A stretch of 35,605 nucleotides of DNA from Edaphobacter sp. (lineage in GTDB: Bacteria > Acidobacteriota > Terriglobia > Terriglobales > Acidobacteriaceae): NCBI GenBank assembly GCA_025462755.1, contig JAOAPF010000289.1, forward strand, positions 1-35,605. The letters run 5' to 3'. The notes under the pieces were generated by a model. It had not been told where the DNA came from. It saw only the letters and a list, made by a program, of their open reading frames with translations, and made no database searches. This document shows, in pieces, positions 1-9,200 of this stretch. The translations under genes and the position numbers were made by a program. Numbering within the stretch: position 1 is the stretch's first letter; each line of letters starts with the position of its first letter.

Positions 1-897
1 CCCGGCATGCCGGTCGTCATGTTGTCCGCGATCAGCGACATTCACGTCGTCACCAACGCCTTTCGCCGCGGCGCGATTGACTATCTTCTAAAACCCTTTG
101 ACCGCGCGGAGTTGGAGAGCATCGTCATGCGCGGCGTCGAGCATGGACGCCTCCGCAAACAAAACACGATCTATCGCCAGAACCTCGAGTCCATCGTCTC
201 CTCCAGAACCGGTCGCCTGCGTTCGACCATGCAGGACCTCGAGCGCAGCTACGACATCACACTCGAAGCGATGGGCGATGCGCTCGATCTGCGCGACGAA
301 GAGACCGAAGGACATTCCAAGCGAGTAACCGCGTACACCATCGCATTGGCGCAGGCCATGAGCGTAGAAGCGGATGATCTGCGAGTCATCGCACGGGGCG
401 CCTTTCTGCACGACATCGGCAAGATCGCCACGCCGGACAGGATTCTTCTGAAGCCCGGCAGACTAAGCGCCGAAGAGATGACGATCATGAAAGAACACTG
501 CGAACGTGGCTACGAGATGGTACGCAAGATTCCCTTTCTGCGCGAAGCTGCGGAGATCGTCTATGCCCATCAGGAACGGTTCGACGGTACCGGCTATCCA
601 CGAGGCTTACGAGGAGAAGAGATTCCTCTCGGCGCACGCATCTTCGCCATCGCCGATTCCCTGGACGCGATGACTTCGGACCGGCCTTATCGCAAGGGAA
701 CAACGTTCGCGGCAGCGACGGAGGAGATCATCCGATGTGCCGGACAGCAGTTCGACCCGCAGATCGTCGAAGTATTTCTTGCCATGCCAAACGAAACCTG
801 GTCCAAGTTGCGCAATGAGATCGGAAAGCGGTCCCCCTCAGCCCAATCCATCAGCCTCTACCATCCGGCAGTTGCACAGAACAAACAACGCAGCTAG
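1..897 (+). CDS. Response regulator with HD-GYP phosphodiesterase domain (5' partial)
   Basis: The reading frame is already open at base 1, so the N-terminus lies outside the window. What remains begins near beta-4 of a receiver domain (PVVMLSA) and includes the conserved Lys in the LLKPF motif; the phospho-acceptor Asp is not visible. A short linker leads into an HD-GYP domain: the HDIGK motif (visible residues 135-139) and HQERFDGTGYP (188-198) keep the metal-binding His/Asp and the GYP signature. Proteins of this type hydrolyse cyclic di-GMP in response to a partner kinase in the cytoplasm. The visible receiver part and the phosphodiesterase domain look intact. The partner kinase would be upstream, out of view. 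The next gene starts 24 bases downstream, so cotranscription is possible but functionally unexplained. Confidence 0.93.
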   Translation, partial: PGMPVVMLSAISDIHVVTNAFRRGAIDYLLKPFDRAELESIVMRGVEHGRLRKQNTIYRQNLESIVSSRTGRLRSTMQDLERSYDITLEAMGDALDLRDEETEGHSKRVTAYTIALAQAMSVEADDLRVIARGAFLHDIGKIATPDRILLKPGRLSAEEMTIMKEHCERGYEMVRKIPFLREAAEIVYAHQERFDGTGYPRGLRGEEIPLGARIFAIADSLDAMTSDRPYRKGTTFAAATEEIIRCAGQQFDPQIVEVFLAMPNETWSKLRNEIGKRSPSAQSISLYHPAVAQNKQRS

Positions 898-921
898 CAT
901 CGCAGACGCGAGGTATCGCTC

Positions 922-1209
922 ATGTCCAACACGTTGAACACGGCGGAGATTGAGGAAGTCCTGAAGACCCATCCAGACTGGCAGCTGGACGGAGGCAAGC
1001 TTATCCGAAGATGGACGTTCAAGGATTTCGGTGAGGCAATGGCGTTTGTAAACCGGGTGGCAGCCGTCGCGGAGGCGGCTGGGCATCACCCGGACATAGA
1101 CATACGCTACAACCAGGTGACCCTTGGTCTGATCTCCCACGACGCGGGAGGGATTACAAGGCGGGATGCGGCGATGGTGGGCCGGATTGACAATGAGTTG
1201 AAAAAATAG
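922..1209 (+). CDS. phhB: Pterin-4-alpha-carbinolamine dehydratase
   Basis: A 95-residue protein of normal length for the PCD/DCoH family. The family signature AGHHPDIDIRYNQV (about residues 54-67), with the paired active-site histidines, is present and is followed by LGLISHDAGGIT. The enzyme dehydrates 4a-hydroxytetrahydrobiopterin, recycling the pterin cofactor of aromatic amino acid hydroxylases; some bacterial members act in molybdopterin or other pterin metabolism. No phenylalanine hydroxylase gene is in this window. A GAGG ribosome-binding site lies 8 bases before the ATG, supporting this start. It follows the HD-GYP gene closely and is followed by a non-coding stretch. Confidence 0.93.
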   Translation: MSNTLNTAEIEEVLKTHPDWQLDGGKLIRRWTFKDFGEAMAFVNRVAAVAEAAGHHPDIDIRYNQVTLGLISHDAGGITRRDAAMVGRIDNELKK

Positions 1210-1583
1210 TGACTTAGCACGCCAAGAGATCAATGACGTCTAAGTCATTGAAATTTAGCTGCTTATCCAATTATTTCGGATTTTACCAAGCTGGGCCAAG
1301 CTCTACAAAGTGACAAATTTCTATGATTGGACATATTTTCATTTTTCCATCTCCATATTGTGGTATATTCAATTCAACGGAAGCGTGAGTCGCCGCCCGT
1401 AAAAGTTCTTCAGCCAGCACTGTCTTACCGGCTGATACAAGTTGCGTCACTGGCCTCCCGGCACGAGCAAATCACCGTTCGTGCCGCCTTTTTTTTGCAG
1501 ATTAGGGGGACCTCAACCAGCGTATACCTATAGTGCGGTCTGCCTGGGCCGGCTTTCTAGCTTCCTTTCGCAGGGTTTAGCAT
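1210..1583 (+). other. Non-coding region, possible small RNA or leader ahead of the CYCXC gene
   Basis: No convincing ORF. The first 150 bases are AT-richer than the surroundings. From about 1380 there is a structured-looking stretch (CAGCC near 1412 can pair with GGCTG near 1430) running into a strong intrinsic terminator at 1459-1496. The terminator lies about 90 bases upstream of the next ORF rather than after a gene, which is the layout of an attenuated leader (riboswitch-like) or a short independent RNA of roughly 100-120 nt. I could not match it to a known riboswitch class and no sharp promoter consensus is visible. Confidence 0.35.
1459..1496 (+). terminator. Strong intrinsic terminator
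   Basis: CGGCACGAGC (1459-1468) pairs with GTTCGTGCCG (1477-1486), giving a 10-bp stem with one G-T pair and an 8-base loop, followed after CC by eight T residues (1489-1496). It lies 250 bases past the pterin dehydratase gene and 87 bases before the CYCXC gene, so it may end an unannotated RNA or act as an attenuator. Confidence 0.85.
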
Positions 1584-2027
1584 ATGTCCATGAAGCGAAT
1601 ACTCGGATGCATTGCTTTAGGACTCGCGACTTTGGTTGCTTCGGCGCAGTGGACGAACCCTTCGGAAGATGTGCCTGCCTACAACGCAAGCGCTCCGGTA
1701 AAGCCTCTCCCGCCTGTGCTTAGCGGAGATCAGCTGACCGGAATCTACTTCACTCATCCCTATCAGGTCACAACGTACAAGATGGCGGCGGCAATTCCTG
1801 TCGTACTGCACCAACAGCCCTGCTACTGCCATTGCGACAGGGTGATGCGACATAACAGCCTGCATAGCTGCTTTGAGGGAACGCACGGAGCCACATGTTC
1901 GACGTGCATGAAAGAAACCGTCTATGCCTACCAGCAGACAAAACTGGGCCGGACCCCCGCGCAGATTCGCGCAGGCATTGAGCGTGGTGACTGGCAGGAT
2001 GTTGATCTGGAAAAGGCTACGCTCTAA
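1584..2027 (+). CDS. CYCXC-motif secreted protein
   Basis: A 147-residue protein with an N-terminal signal peptide (MSMKRILGCIALGLATLVASA, cleavage after ASA near residue 21). The core carries PCYCHCD, then HNSLHSCFEGTHGATCSTC, i.e. a dense array of Cys and His typical of the PCYCGC/CYCXC protein family, whose function is not established but whose ligand set suggests metal or redox chemistry outside the cytoplasm. The tail IRAGIERGDWQDVDL is also family-typical. A weak AGGG precedes the start; the second Met (1590) is an equally possible start. It may be controlled by the terminator-ended leader just upstream. It converges with the esterase gene, 17 bases apart. Confidence 0.82.
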   Translation: MSMKRILGCIALGLATLVASAQWTNPSEDVPAYNASAPVKPLPPVLSGDQLTGIYFTHPYQVTTYKMAAAIPVVLHQQPCYCHCDRVMRHNSLHSCFEGTHGATCSTCMKETVYAYQQTKLGRTPAQIRAGIERGDWQDVDLEKATL

Positions 2028-2044
2028 CTAGCTCACCCTACAGG

Positions 2045-2968
2045 CTACTCAACGTACGGCGCCACGGCCTTCCCTTTGGGTGAAAAATAGGCAGCAACTG
2101 GGTCGGCCGGAAGCGCCTTCAGACCTGCCACAACACACTCCGCATTGAGTTCTGCGCCAGCGCGGCTGGTGTGGGTATGCGGATCACCGAAGAGCGGTTC
2201 GACTGCGGCTTCTCCTAACGCGTCGTACTTTCGAGCAATAATCTCGTTCAGGTCGATGAAGCTGACGTGCTCCTGATCCGCGACCTGTCGTGCCCAACCC
2301 CCGTAGGTGGCAGCGTTACGAACGATCTTGCCGTCTTTCCATGTCTTGCGAGGAATCGGAGAGCAGATGATCGGGACAGCTCCCTTTGCCTTCGCATCTT
2401 CGATGTACTTCCGCAGATACCAGCCATAGGTGTGAACAGTCTCGTGAATCTTGAGGATTGGATTGTCGACCTCTTTGGTCTCGTCACCGGTGCCATGCAG
2501 AGTACCGCGGGCACGGGCGAGATCATCGAGGGGTCCATCGTCGTTGTGGCCCCATTGCAAGAGGATGATATCGCCTGTTTTGACGAAGGCCAGAGTCTCC
2601 GCCCACTGATTTTCCATGATGTAGGAGCGGCTGCTGCGGCCTCCGATGGCGCGATTGTCGACGTTGATCTTGCTGGTGTCGAAGAGACCGACCAAGGGCT
2701 CACCCCAACCCCACTGACCGCCGGCACCGTCGGCGTGGCCGTTCCGGACTGTCGAATCTCCAACAAGGAAGAGAGTTGGAAGTTTCGGGTCGGCAGGAGG
2801 TCTAAGACCAATCTTCGCGTGAGCGGCAGGGTCGGTGGTGGCGCCCTCCATGGGGAGGGACTTGGCGGGATCCTGGGCCAAAAGTCCAGGAACTGTAATG
2901 ACGAGGAGCGGAACAGCGAGTGACAAAATGGTGCTCAGGACGATTCGCGGCGACAATTGTTTCAACAT
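2045..2968 (-). CDS. Rhamnogalacturonan acetylesterase-like SGNH hydrolase
   Basis: A 307-residue exported protein: N-terminal hydrophobic signal (about residues 8-31, ending LLAQ), then a GDSL/SGNH esterase of the CE12 type. Block I is FLVGDST with nucleophile Ser72, block II has Gly in IGGRSS (108-113), block III is QWGHND with Asn142, and the C-terminal catalytic region is GDPHTHTSRAGAELN (261-275). Such enzymes remove acetyl groups from the rhamnogalacturonan backbone of pectin, usually in the periplasm or outside the cell, which suits a soil plant-litter degrader. No other pectin-degrading gene is nearby, so it looks like a single-gene unit. No good ribosome-binding site is visible before the chosen ATG. 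Confidence 0.9.
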   Translation of the reverse strand: MLKQLSPRIVLSTILSLAVPLLVITVPGLLAQDPAKSLPMEGATTDPAAHAKIGLRPPADPKLPTLFLVGDSTVRNGHADGAGGQWGWGEPLVGLFDTSKINVDNRAIGGRSSRSYIMENQWAETLAFVKTGDIILLQWGHNDDGPLDDLARARGTLHGTGDETKEVDNPILKIHETVHTYGWYLRKYIEDAKAKGAVPIICSPIPRKTWKDGKIVRNAATYGGWARQVADQEHVSFIDLNEIIARKYDALGEAAVEPLFGDPHTHTSRAGAELNAECVVAGLKALPADPVAAYFSPKGKAVAPYVE

Positions 2969-3031
2969 GGGAACTGTTTACGCCTGAGGGATACACCACG
3001 TCAAGCGGGGGCCGCGCGTATTCTCAAAGAC

Positions 3032-3395
3032 ATGAGATGGGGTTTTTGGTTCCTATCCGCGTTATTTGCTGCTGCGACCGCGTTGTTGGCAAAGGTTGGC
3101 GTCTCCGACATCGACTCAAATCTTGCAACTGCGATCGGACGACCGTGATTCTGGTCTTTAGGTGGGGCATTGCGCTGGGTCTGGACAAGCACCATGGTTA
3201 TCGGAGATCAGTCGCCGAAGTTGGATATTTCTGGTGCTCTCTGGGATATGTACCGGCCTGTCTTGGCTCCGGTCGAAAGCCGAGCGTAGTGCTGGTGATC
3301 CTCGGCGCATGGCTCTTCCTCGGCGAACACCTGACGCCGGTCAAAATTGTGGAGGGTCGCTGACTTTCGGTGCCGTAATCCTCGCATTCGCTTAG
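3032..3395 (+). pseudogene. EamA/DMT-family transporter, multiply frameshifted
   Basis: Fragments of one small EamA-type membrane protein (normally about 140 residues in this subfamily) can be read in order in different frames: MRWGFWFLSALFAAATALLA (start 3032) through IDSNLATAI; then TVILVFRWGIALGLDKHHGY; then SRRSWIFLVLSGICTGLSWL; then VVLVILGAWLFLGEHLTPVK; then GAVILAFA with the stop at 3393-3395. At least three frame changes and an apparent small internal loss after SGICTGLSWL (near 3270) separate the pieces. No intact product is possible. The intact family consists of inner-membrane metabolite exporters with four or five helices per repeat. Confidence 0.8.
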
Positions 3396-3441
3396 AGATC
3401 ACGGAACGGGCCAAGCAAAGCTTCGATGGTGCGCGGAGAGT

Positions 3442-3447
3442 TATAAT
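3442..3447 (+). promoter_or_regulatory. Likely -10 element of the tmRNA promoter
   Basis: TATAAT matches the sigma-70 consensus exactly and lies 51 bases before the mature tmRNA 5' end, consistent with a short 5' leader removed by RNase P. No clear -35 hexamer is seen at the expected spacing. Confidence 0.45.
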
Positions 3448-3497
3448 GGAGTTAGTTCTTTGAGTGCCCAACGCAAGGTTGGTGCCAGCTTCCAGAT

Positions 3498-3851
3498 GGG
3501 GGCGTCACGGCTTCGACGGGATTGCTTGTGGCAGAGAGGCATGCCGGGGTGTGGACACCCGTAATCGCTCACAAAACTATAAGTGCCGAACCTCAATTCG
3601 CGCTTGCTGCTTAATATTTAAGTAGCCGATCGCTCAGGCTTCGCCTACGGGCCTGTACCGATCGTCGCACAGTAGGCTGGTCTTCCCTGCTCCGTCTGCG
3701 CGGCGGAAGACGAGATCGATCAGACTGGTCGTCGCCGCATCTTTGTCCGTTCTAAGCGGCGATGACGAGACAAAAATGAACTGGAAAAAGCATGAAGGCT
3801 CTCTGTTGTAAGCTCTTTCGGACGTGGGTTCGACTCCCACCGCCTCCACCA
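3498..3851 (+). ncRNA. ssrA: tmRNA (trans-translation RNA)
   Basis: The 5' end GGGGGCG (3498-3504) pairs over 7 bp with CGCCTCC (3841-3847), closing a tRNA-like acceptor stem, followed by discriminator A and an encoded CCA (3849-3851). The 5' side continues TCACGGCTTCGAC and the 3' side has GTGGGTTCGACTCCCAC, the T-arm; both are hallmarks of one-piece tmRNA. An internal tag frame is readable. At 354 bases the length is normal. With SmpB this RNA rescues ribosomes stalled on broken mRNAs and tags the product for proteolysis. It appears intact although it lies between two pseudogenes. Confidence 0.96.
3585..3614 (+). other. tmRNA proteolysis-tag reading frame (AEPQFALAA)
   Basis: Nine sense codons followed by TAA (3612-3614) encode AEPQFALAA. 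The preceding ATAAGTGCC is the usual context of the resume codon, here GCC at 3585. The LAA end is the standard ClpXP-type degron. A tRNA-like hairpin-rich pseudoknot region follows. Confidence 0.88.
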
Positions 3852-3901
3852 TTTTCAAATTTTTTGTTTTCAAGAACATAATTAAGTCTGGACGTTTTGT
3901 G

Positions 3902-4429
3902 CTAATCCTGTGCTAGGCTCGCGGAATGACAGCACCGCTGATCACTATCTTTGTCCGTCACGCCGCTGACTGTAAGTACGCGGGGACGAGTTCTCCAAAC
4001 GCTGCGACTGCCGGAAGCATTTCCGCTGGTCTGCAAACGGCGAGCAACACAGACGGAAGGCCGGGACGCGGAGTTGGGCCGAAGCGGAACTCGTAAAGCG
4101 GAGCCTTGAGGACCAACTAGCCGGGCGGTGTCCTGGAGGTTCCGGGACTGCTCGTCCTTGATGGCCGCATCGGTAGCGGCGAGCCGTTCGGCGGAGCCTT
4201 GTTGGGTCCCATTGATCTTTTCGCGCTCGGATTGCTCATAGTCCGTCAAATCCTTGCGGGCCTGGTCCTCCGTGGCTTTGGCCCTTAGTTGGGCAATCCG
4301 GTTTTCGTGCTCGCGGGTAAGCTCTTCCGTTTTATCCTGAAGGCCCTGCCGCTTTTGGGCAATTTGCATCTTTAGAACATAGATCACTCCGTCTACCAGA
4401 CTTCTCAGAAAAGGTCCCTCGGTCCTCAA
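3902..4429 (-). pseudogene. Degraded coiled-coil hypothetical gene next to the tmRNA
   Basis: The open frame encodes 175 residues. Residues about 20-105 are charged and Ala/Glu/Lys/Gln-rich (QIAQKRQGLQDKTEELTREH and onward), a probable long coiled coil. After about residue 105 this frame becomes Arg/Ser-rich and unprotein-like, whereas a neighbouring frame reads LVLKAPLYEFRFGPTPRPG and later AVAAFGELVPAYLQSAA before a stop at 3958-3960. That pattern suggests a frameshift near 4110-4130 plus an in-frame stop. I do not recognise the family. Its position directly beyond the 3' end of ssrA, a favoured integration site, hints at leftover island DNA, but no integrase is visible. Confidence 0.4.
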
Positions 4430-4497
4430 CTCTGGGTCATTGAGACTGATTGAAGATCGACTTCATCTCAGTTTGACGTTAATTCTGATGTCGTATG

Positions 4498-4520
4498 TCG
4501 ATAACGAGATTCGATAATGA
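4498..4520. promoter_or_regulatory. Tandem repeat, candidate PadR operator
   Basis: TCGATAACGA (4498-4507) and TCGATAATGA (4511-4520) are near-identical 10-mers with a 13-base period, and the second overlaps the PadR start codon (4517). Placement over its own start region suits autorepression by a PadR protein, but binding is inferred. Confidence 0.4.
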
Positions 4521-4834
4521 ATGGTGATACCGGAAATCGCGATCTTTACTCCGGCATGATTCGTCTTCACATTCTTCATCCTGCGGAACATGAAGCCATC
4601 TTTGGTGCGGGTATGGCGGAGGAACTCGCCCGTCACGGATACAAGATCAGTCCTGGGACCCTCTATCCGATCCTCCACGGCTTAGAAAGGCGTGGCTATC
4701 TGAAGTCGGAAGAGGAGCGATCCGGCAGAAATGCGCGCCGCCTCTACAGGATCACGGTGTCCGGTCGTCGTGCGCTCAAAACAGCAAAGCTCCGGGTTCG
4801 CGAGCTTTTTGGAGAGCTCATTGAAGGCAAATAG
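4517..4834 (+). CDS. PadR-family transcriptional regulator
   Basis: A 105-residue winged-helix repressor of the short PadR subgroup. Typical sequence runs from LYSGMIRLHILHPAEHEAIF through MAEELARHGYKISPGTLYPI, the recognition helix and wing region, to RRLYRITVSGRRAL and a C-terminal dimer helix ending ELFGELIEGK. PadR proteins repress nearby efflux genes and release DNA on binding a small phenolic or drug-like ligand. Here it leads a TolC-RND-adaptor operon and overlaps the tolC start by 14 bases, so it is almost certainly the local regulator. It is intact while every gene behind it is broken. The repeat at 4498-4520 could be its own operator. Confidence 0.9.
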   Translation: MNGDTGNRDLYSGMIRLHILHPAEHEAIFGAGMAEELARHGYKISPGTLYPILHGLERRGYLKSEEERSGRNARRLYRITVSGRRALKTAKLRVRELFGELIEGK

Positions 4835-6267
4835 TCCATTCATCCGAGATGCCCGCTGGATTCGAAGAATTGGTGTCGGCTGTTTCCTGATAGTTGGTGC
4901 TTCTGCTATGGTCCTAGCTCAGTCCCATGCCGTAGCTACTCCCGTTTTAACGGTTGATCTCACGATCACTCAGGTCGTTCAGGATGCACAGCAGAACTAT
5001 CCGGCAATCCATGTCTTCGAGGAGGAGCTCAACGCCTCCGTGGCCAACATCCGGTTTGCAAGGACCTCCTACCTTCCGCGCCTGGATGGGATCGTGGAGG
5101 TCAACAGGGCTACGCGAAACAACGTCTTTGGTACGCTGCTCCCTCAAAGCATACTGCCGAGTATGTCCGGGCCCGTCATTGGAACGAATAATGGCGGGTC
5201 CGTCTGGGGGAGCGCCACAGGACTCTTAGTCAATTGGCAGCCATTCGACTTTGGTATGCGTCACGCCAAGTTGGAATCAGCCGCAGCAGCACGCGACCGG
5301 GCGAATGCCTCTGTACAGAGAAGCCAACTTGAGGTGTCGAGCGCAGCGGCGATTGCTTTCCTGACTATTGTCGCGGCCGGTCAGGCTCAAAATGCAGCTC
5401 AAGTGGCGGTCGACAATTGGGAAACCCTACGGAAAAACATTCAATGCGCTCACGGCTGCGGAACTGCGTCCCGGAGCAGATGAATCACGAATTGAGGCCG
5501 AGAAAGCGGCTGCGAATACTCAATTGGCCCTCGCAAGAGAAGCTGTCGAAAGGGGCCAGGCGACCCTTTCCAAGTTTCTCTCGAAGCCGGATGACATAAC
5601 GAGATCACTTGACTCCGCACATTTTCTTGGAGGGCTCCCTTTGGCAGCGGAGGATGACGGGGCATTTCATCCAGAGAACACCCCTGCGTTGTTGGAACAG
5701 CGTGCGGTCGTATCCCAATCCGCATCGGAGCTTCGCGCAACCGACCGCAGTTGGGTGCCTCAGTTCAATCTGGAAGCAGCAGGTTACGGGCGAGGCACCG
5801 GCGCCGAGACAAACGGACAACGCCTGAGCGGAGCGACTGGTCTCGCTCCAAGTGTAGGAAATTACGCCGTTGTTTTGAACGTCACCTTTGGCTTTCTCGA
5901 TTTTGCGAGCATCCACGCTCGCGAAGCCTCCCAAGCGGCTACCCTTAGAGCGGAGCAATCTCGAGAGACTCTGGTAGGCCGGCAACTTCAGGAGCAGTTT
6001 GCTCAAGCACAAGCGGCCTTACGGGCGATGCGTAGCATCGCGAAGAGCACTCCCATCCAGGCAGCGGCTGCTCGAACTGCCCTTTCCCAGGCCACAGCCC
6101 GCTACAAAGCGGGCCTCTCGTCAATTGACGATGTGGCGCAGTCGCAACGACTTGCGGTGCAAGCCGAGATGGATGATTCGATCGCACACCTGAATGTCTG
6201 GCGCGCGTTTCTTCAATTGCAGGCTGTGCGCGGCGATCTTCAGCCCTTTCTTCAGGCAGCTCAGTAA
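4821..6267 (+). pseudogene. TolC-family outer-membrane efflux protein, frameshifted
   Basis: Start chosen at TTG 4821: GGAGA sits 6 bases upstream, and it opens onto a signal peptide (RRIGVGCFLIVGASAMVLAQ). The frame reads as a TolC-type protein through VAVDNWETLRK and then shifts at a run of five A (5433-5437); with four A the sequence would continue RKTFNALTAAELRPG, and the rest runs in the +1 frame to TAA 6265-6267 (helical Ala/Gln-rich repeats such as LQEQFAQAQAALRAM, then YKAGLSSIDDVAQSQRLAVQ). The restored length is about 481 residues, normal for the family. It would form the outer-membrane channel of the RND pump encoded next. The one-base insertion is the only lesion seen. Confidence 0.86.
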
Positions 6268-6285
6268 CTCAGGTGGTCATTTGAA

Positions 6286-9200
6286 ATGCGTTTAGTCCTC
6301 GCAGCTCTGGGTCGTCCTTTCACCGTGATCGTGGCGTTGATCGCAATCGTCGCCGGGTTCTTCATGGCGGTTGGAAGAATGCGCAAGGATATCTTCCCTG
6401 AGGTGGGAAATCCTGTGATCTATGTCGCCCAGCCATACGGTGGCATGACTCCCGTGCAGATGGAGGGCTTTCTTACCTACTACTACGAGTACCACTTTCT
6501 CTACATCACAGGCATTGAGTCGGTGGACAGCAAGAGCATTCAGGGCGCTGCTCTCATAAACTAACCTTCCGCGAAGGAACGAACATGCAGCAGGCGATGG
6601 CCGAGACAGTCGGCTATGTGAATCGCGCTCGAGCCTTCATGCCGCCCGGTACGGTCCCACCCTTCATCACTCGCTTCGATCCTGGCAGTGTTGCCGTTGG
6701 CCTCCTATTGTTTACGAGCAACAGTTATACGCAAGGTGACCTGCAAAACATCGCTCTGAACCAGGTGCGTCCTCTATTTGCGACCCTCCCTGGAGTCTCA
6801 GCCCCTCCTCCTTTTGGTGGCAACCAACGCACGATAGTCGTCACGCTCGATCCCGACAAGCTCAAGCAGTATGGGGTCTCGCCCGAGCAAGCAATTGCTG
6901 CGGTGACCTGCGGTACGGTCGTGTCGCCTTCGGGCAATCTCTATGACGGAACGCTGAATCGGATCGTTCGGACAAACTCTACCCTCGGGCCGGAACTGAA
7001 CGACTTGATGGCAGCTCCGATTCATCTCCGCTCTGGAGCCAATATTTATTTGCGCGACATCGGAATCATCGAGAATGGGACGGATATCGTCACGGCATAC
7101 GCTCATGTGGATGGCCGTCGCACGGTCTATATCCCCGTCACGAAGCGGTCGGACGCATCCACTCTCGCGGTCATTCAGGCTGTGAAGGCAGCTCTTCCCA
7201 GCTTCAAAAAGGTGATGCCCGATGATGTAGATGTGCAGCTCGCTTTCGATCAGTCCGGCTATGTCTCGAACGCCATTAATGGCCTCGTCAGGGAGGCGGC
7301 GCTTGGTGCAATCCTAACGGCACTAGTAGTTCTCCTGTTCCTGAGAGACTGGCGCGGGGCGTTGATCGTCGTGGCGAACATTCCTTTTGCACTCTTTCCT
7401 GCAGTGCTCCTCCTTTGGGCGACCGGTCAGACCATTAACATCATGACCCTCGGCGGACTGGCACTTGCGGTTGGAGTGCTTGTGGACGAGGCAACAGTCG
7501 AAGTCGAAAACATCCATACTCAACTCCTGCCAGGCGTCTCTCGCGCGAGAGCTGTTCTTGAAGCCTGCCGCCGCACCGTACTGGCGCGCCTGCTCTCGAT
7601 GCTCTGCGTTTTGGCGGTGTTTGTTCCCTCCTTCTTCATGAACGGAGTGGGGCGGCAGCTCTTCGTTCCGCTTTCGCTTGCTGTCGGCTTTGCGATGGTC
7701 GCCTCGTACTTTCTGTCGAGCAGCCTGGTTCCGGTCTTTGCAACGTGGATCATGAAGGAATCGCATAAGGGAGAAGAAAAACAAGGCAGTTTCGGCAAGT
7801 TGAGAACGCGCTACGAACGATATCTGAATTTTGTGCTGGATCGGCGCTGGCCCGTCATACTCGGTTACTTTGCAGTGACTACCATCATCCTCGTCATTGT
7901 TGCGCCTCATATCGGAAGCGAGATTTTCCCTGATCCCAATGGTCCTGTGCTACGAATGCGCCTAAAAGCGCCCGTTGGGACGAGAATCGAAGCGACAGAA
8001 CCGATGGTGATTCAAGCTCTCGAATTGATCCGGAGGACAGTTTGAAAAGATAACGTAGAGATCACCTCCGACTATGCCGGGGTTCAACCATCGAGCTATC
8101 CGGTGAATCTGATTCACCTCTTCACCAGCGGCCCGGAAGAAGCTCTGGTGCAGGTTCAACTCCGGCCCGGACATCCCCACGATGAGCGATTACGAGAGGA
8201 TCTTCGCGCGGCGTTTCGTAAGGAGATGCCGAAGCTGACGATGGCCTTCGAAGCGGGAGACATCATCTCGCAGGTCATGAGCTTCGCATCACCCACACCT
8301 ATTCAGATCGATGTACAAGGTGTCGACATCGACCAGGATTATGCCTATTTGGCAAAGGTGGAAACCGAACTTAATAAGCTCGATTTCCTGCGGGATATCT
8401 CCATCGTTCAAACGCATCTTTATCCAACTGTCGAGGTGACTATAAATCGCAATTACGCAGGTCAATTCGGACTGACGATGGCTGACGTGACCAACTCTCT
8501 AACGCCTGCAACTGGTTCGTCTCGCTTCACAGCGCCTAACTACTGGCGTGATCCCAGGATAGGAAACGCATTTCAGATTCAGGTACAGCTGCCATCAAAC
8601 CGCATTCAGGGTTTCGGGGCGCTCTCGACCTTGCCGCTCATGCGCGATGGACAAACTCAGCCGCTACTCGAACAAGTTGCCAAACTTGAGTACGGAACCA
8701 TGCCTGAGATGATCGAACGTTTAAGCGGACAACGAATAGTGAGTGTGACTGCAAACCTCCACGGGATGCCCCTCGGTGAGGCTCAGAAGCGCATCGCCGC
8801 ACTATTGAAGAACATGCCGGCAGCTCCAAAAGGCTCGGCTGTTGCGGTACGCGGGCAGATACCCGCTCTTGACGAGACAATTTCTGGTCTTCGTCATGGA
8901 CTTCTTCTCGCCATCGTTGCGATCTTTTGGTTACTGATGGCGAACTTCCAGTCCCTTCGGCTTCCACTGGCCATACTTTCAACAATTCCTGGTGTCCTCT
9001 GCGGTGTCGTTCTCATGCTGCTCTTCACAGGAACCACGCTTAACATCCAGTCCTTTATGGGAGCGATCATGGCAGTCGGAATCTCTGTTGCCAACTCCAT
9101 TCTTCTTGTCAGCTTTGCAGAGCAGGCGAGGCACCAGAATCAAGCTGTCGAGACCGCAATCCGATCAGGAGCGACAAGCCGCATTCGGGCCATTTTGATG

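Noticed and set aside
838-1233. 131-codon minus-strand ORF
   Set aside because: Overlaps the pterin dehydratase, whose HHP motif and ribosome-binding site identify the true coding strand.
2267-2923. 218-codon plus-strand ORF
   Set aside because: Shadow of the acetylesterase gene, which has clear catalytic motifs and a signal peptide on the other strand.
3634-3879. Minus-strand ORF reading MVEAVGVEPTSE
   Set aside because: It is antisense to the 3' part of the tmRNA; this peptide is a well-known artefact of translating the complement of tmRNA or tRNA T-arm and acceptor sequence.
7323-7910. 195-codon minus-strand ORF
   Set aside because: It lies fully inside the RND permease on the opposite strand, has low-complexity charged composition, and matches no family.
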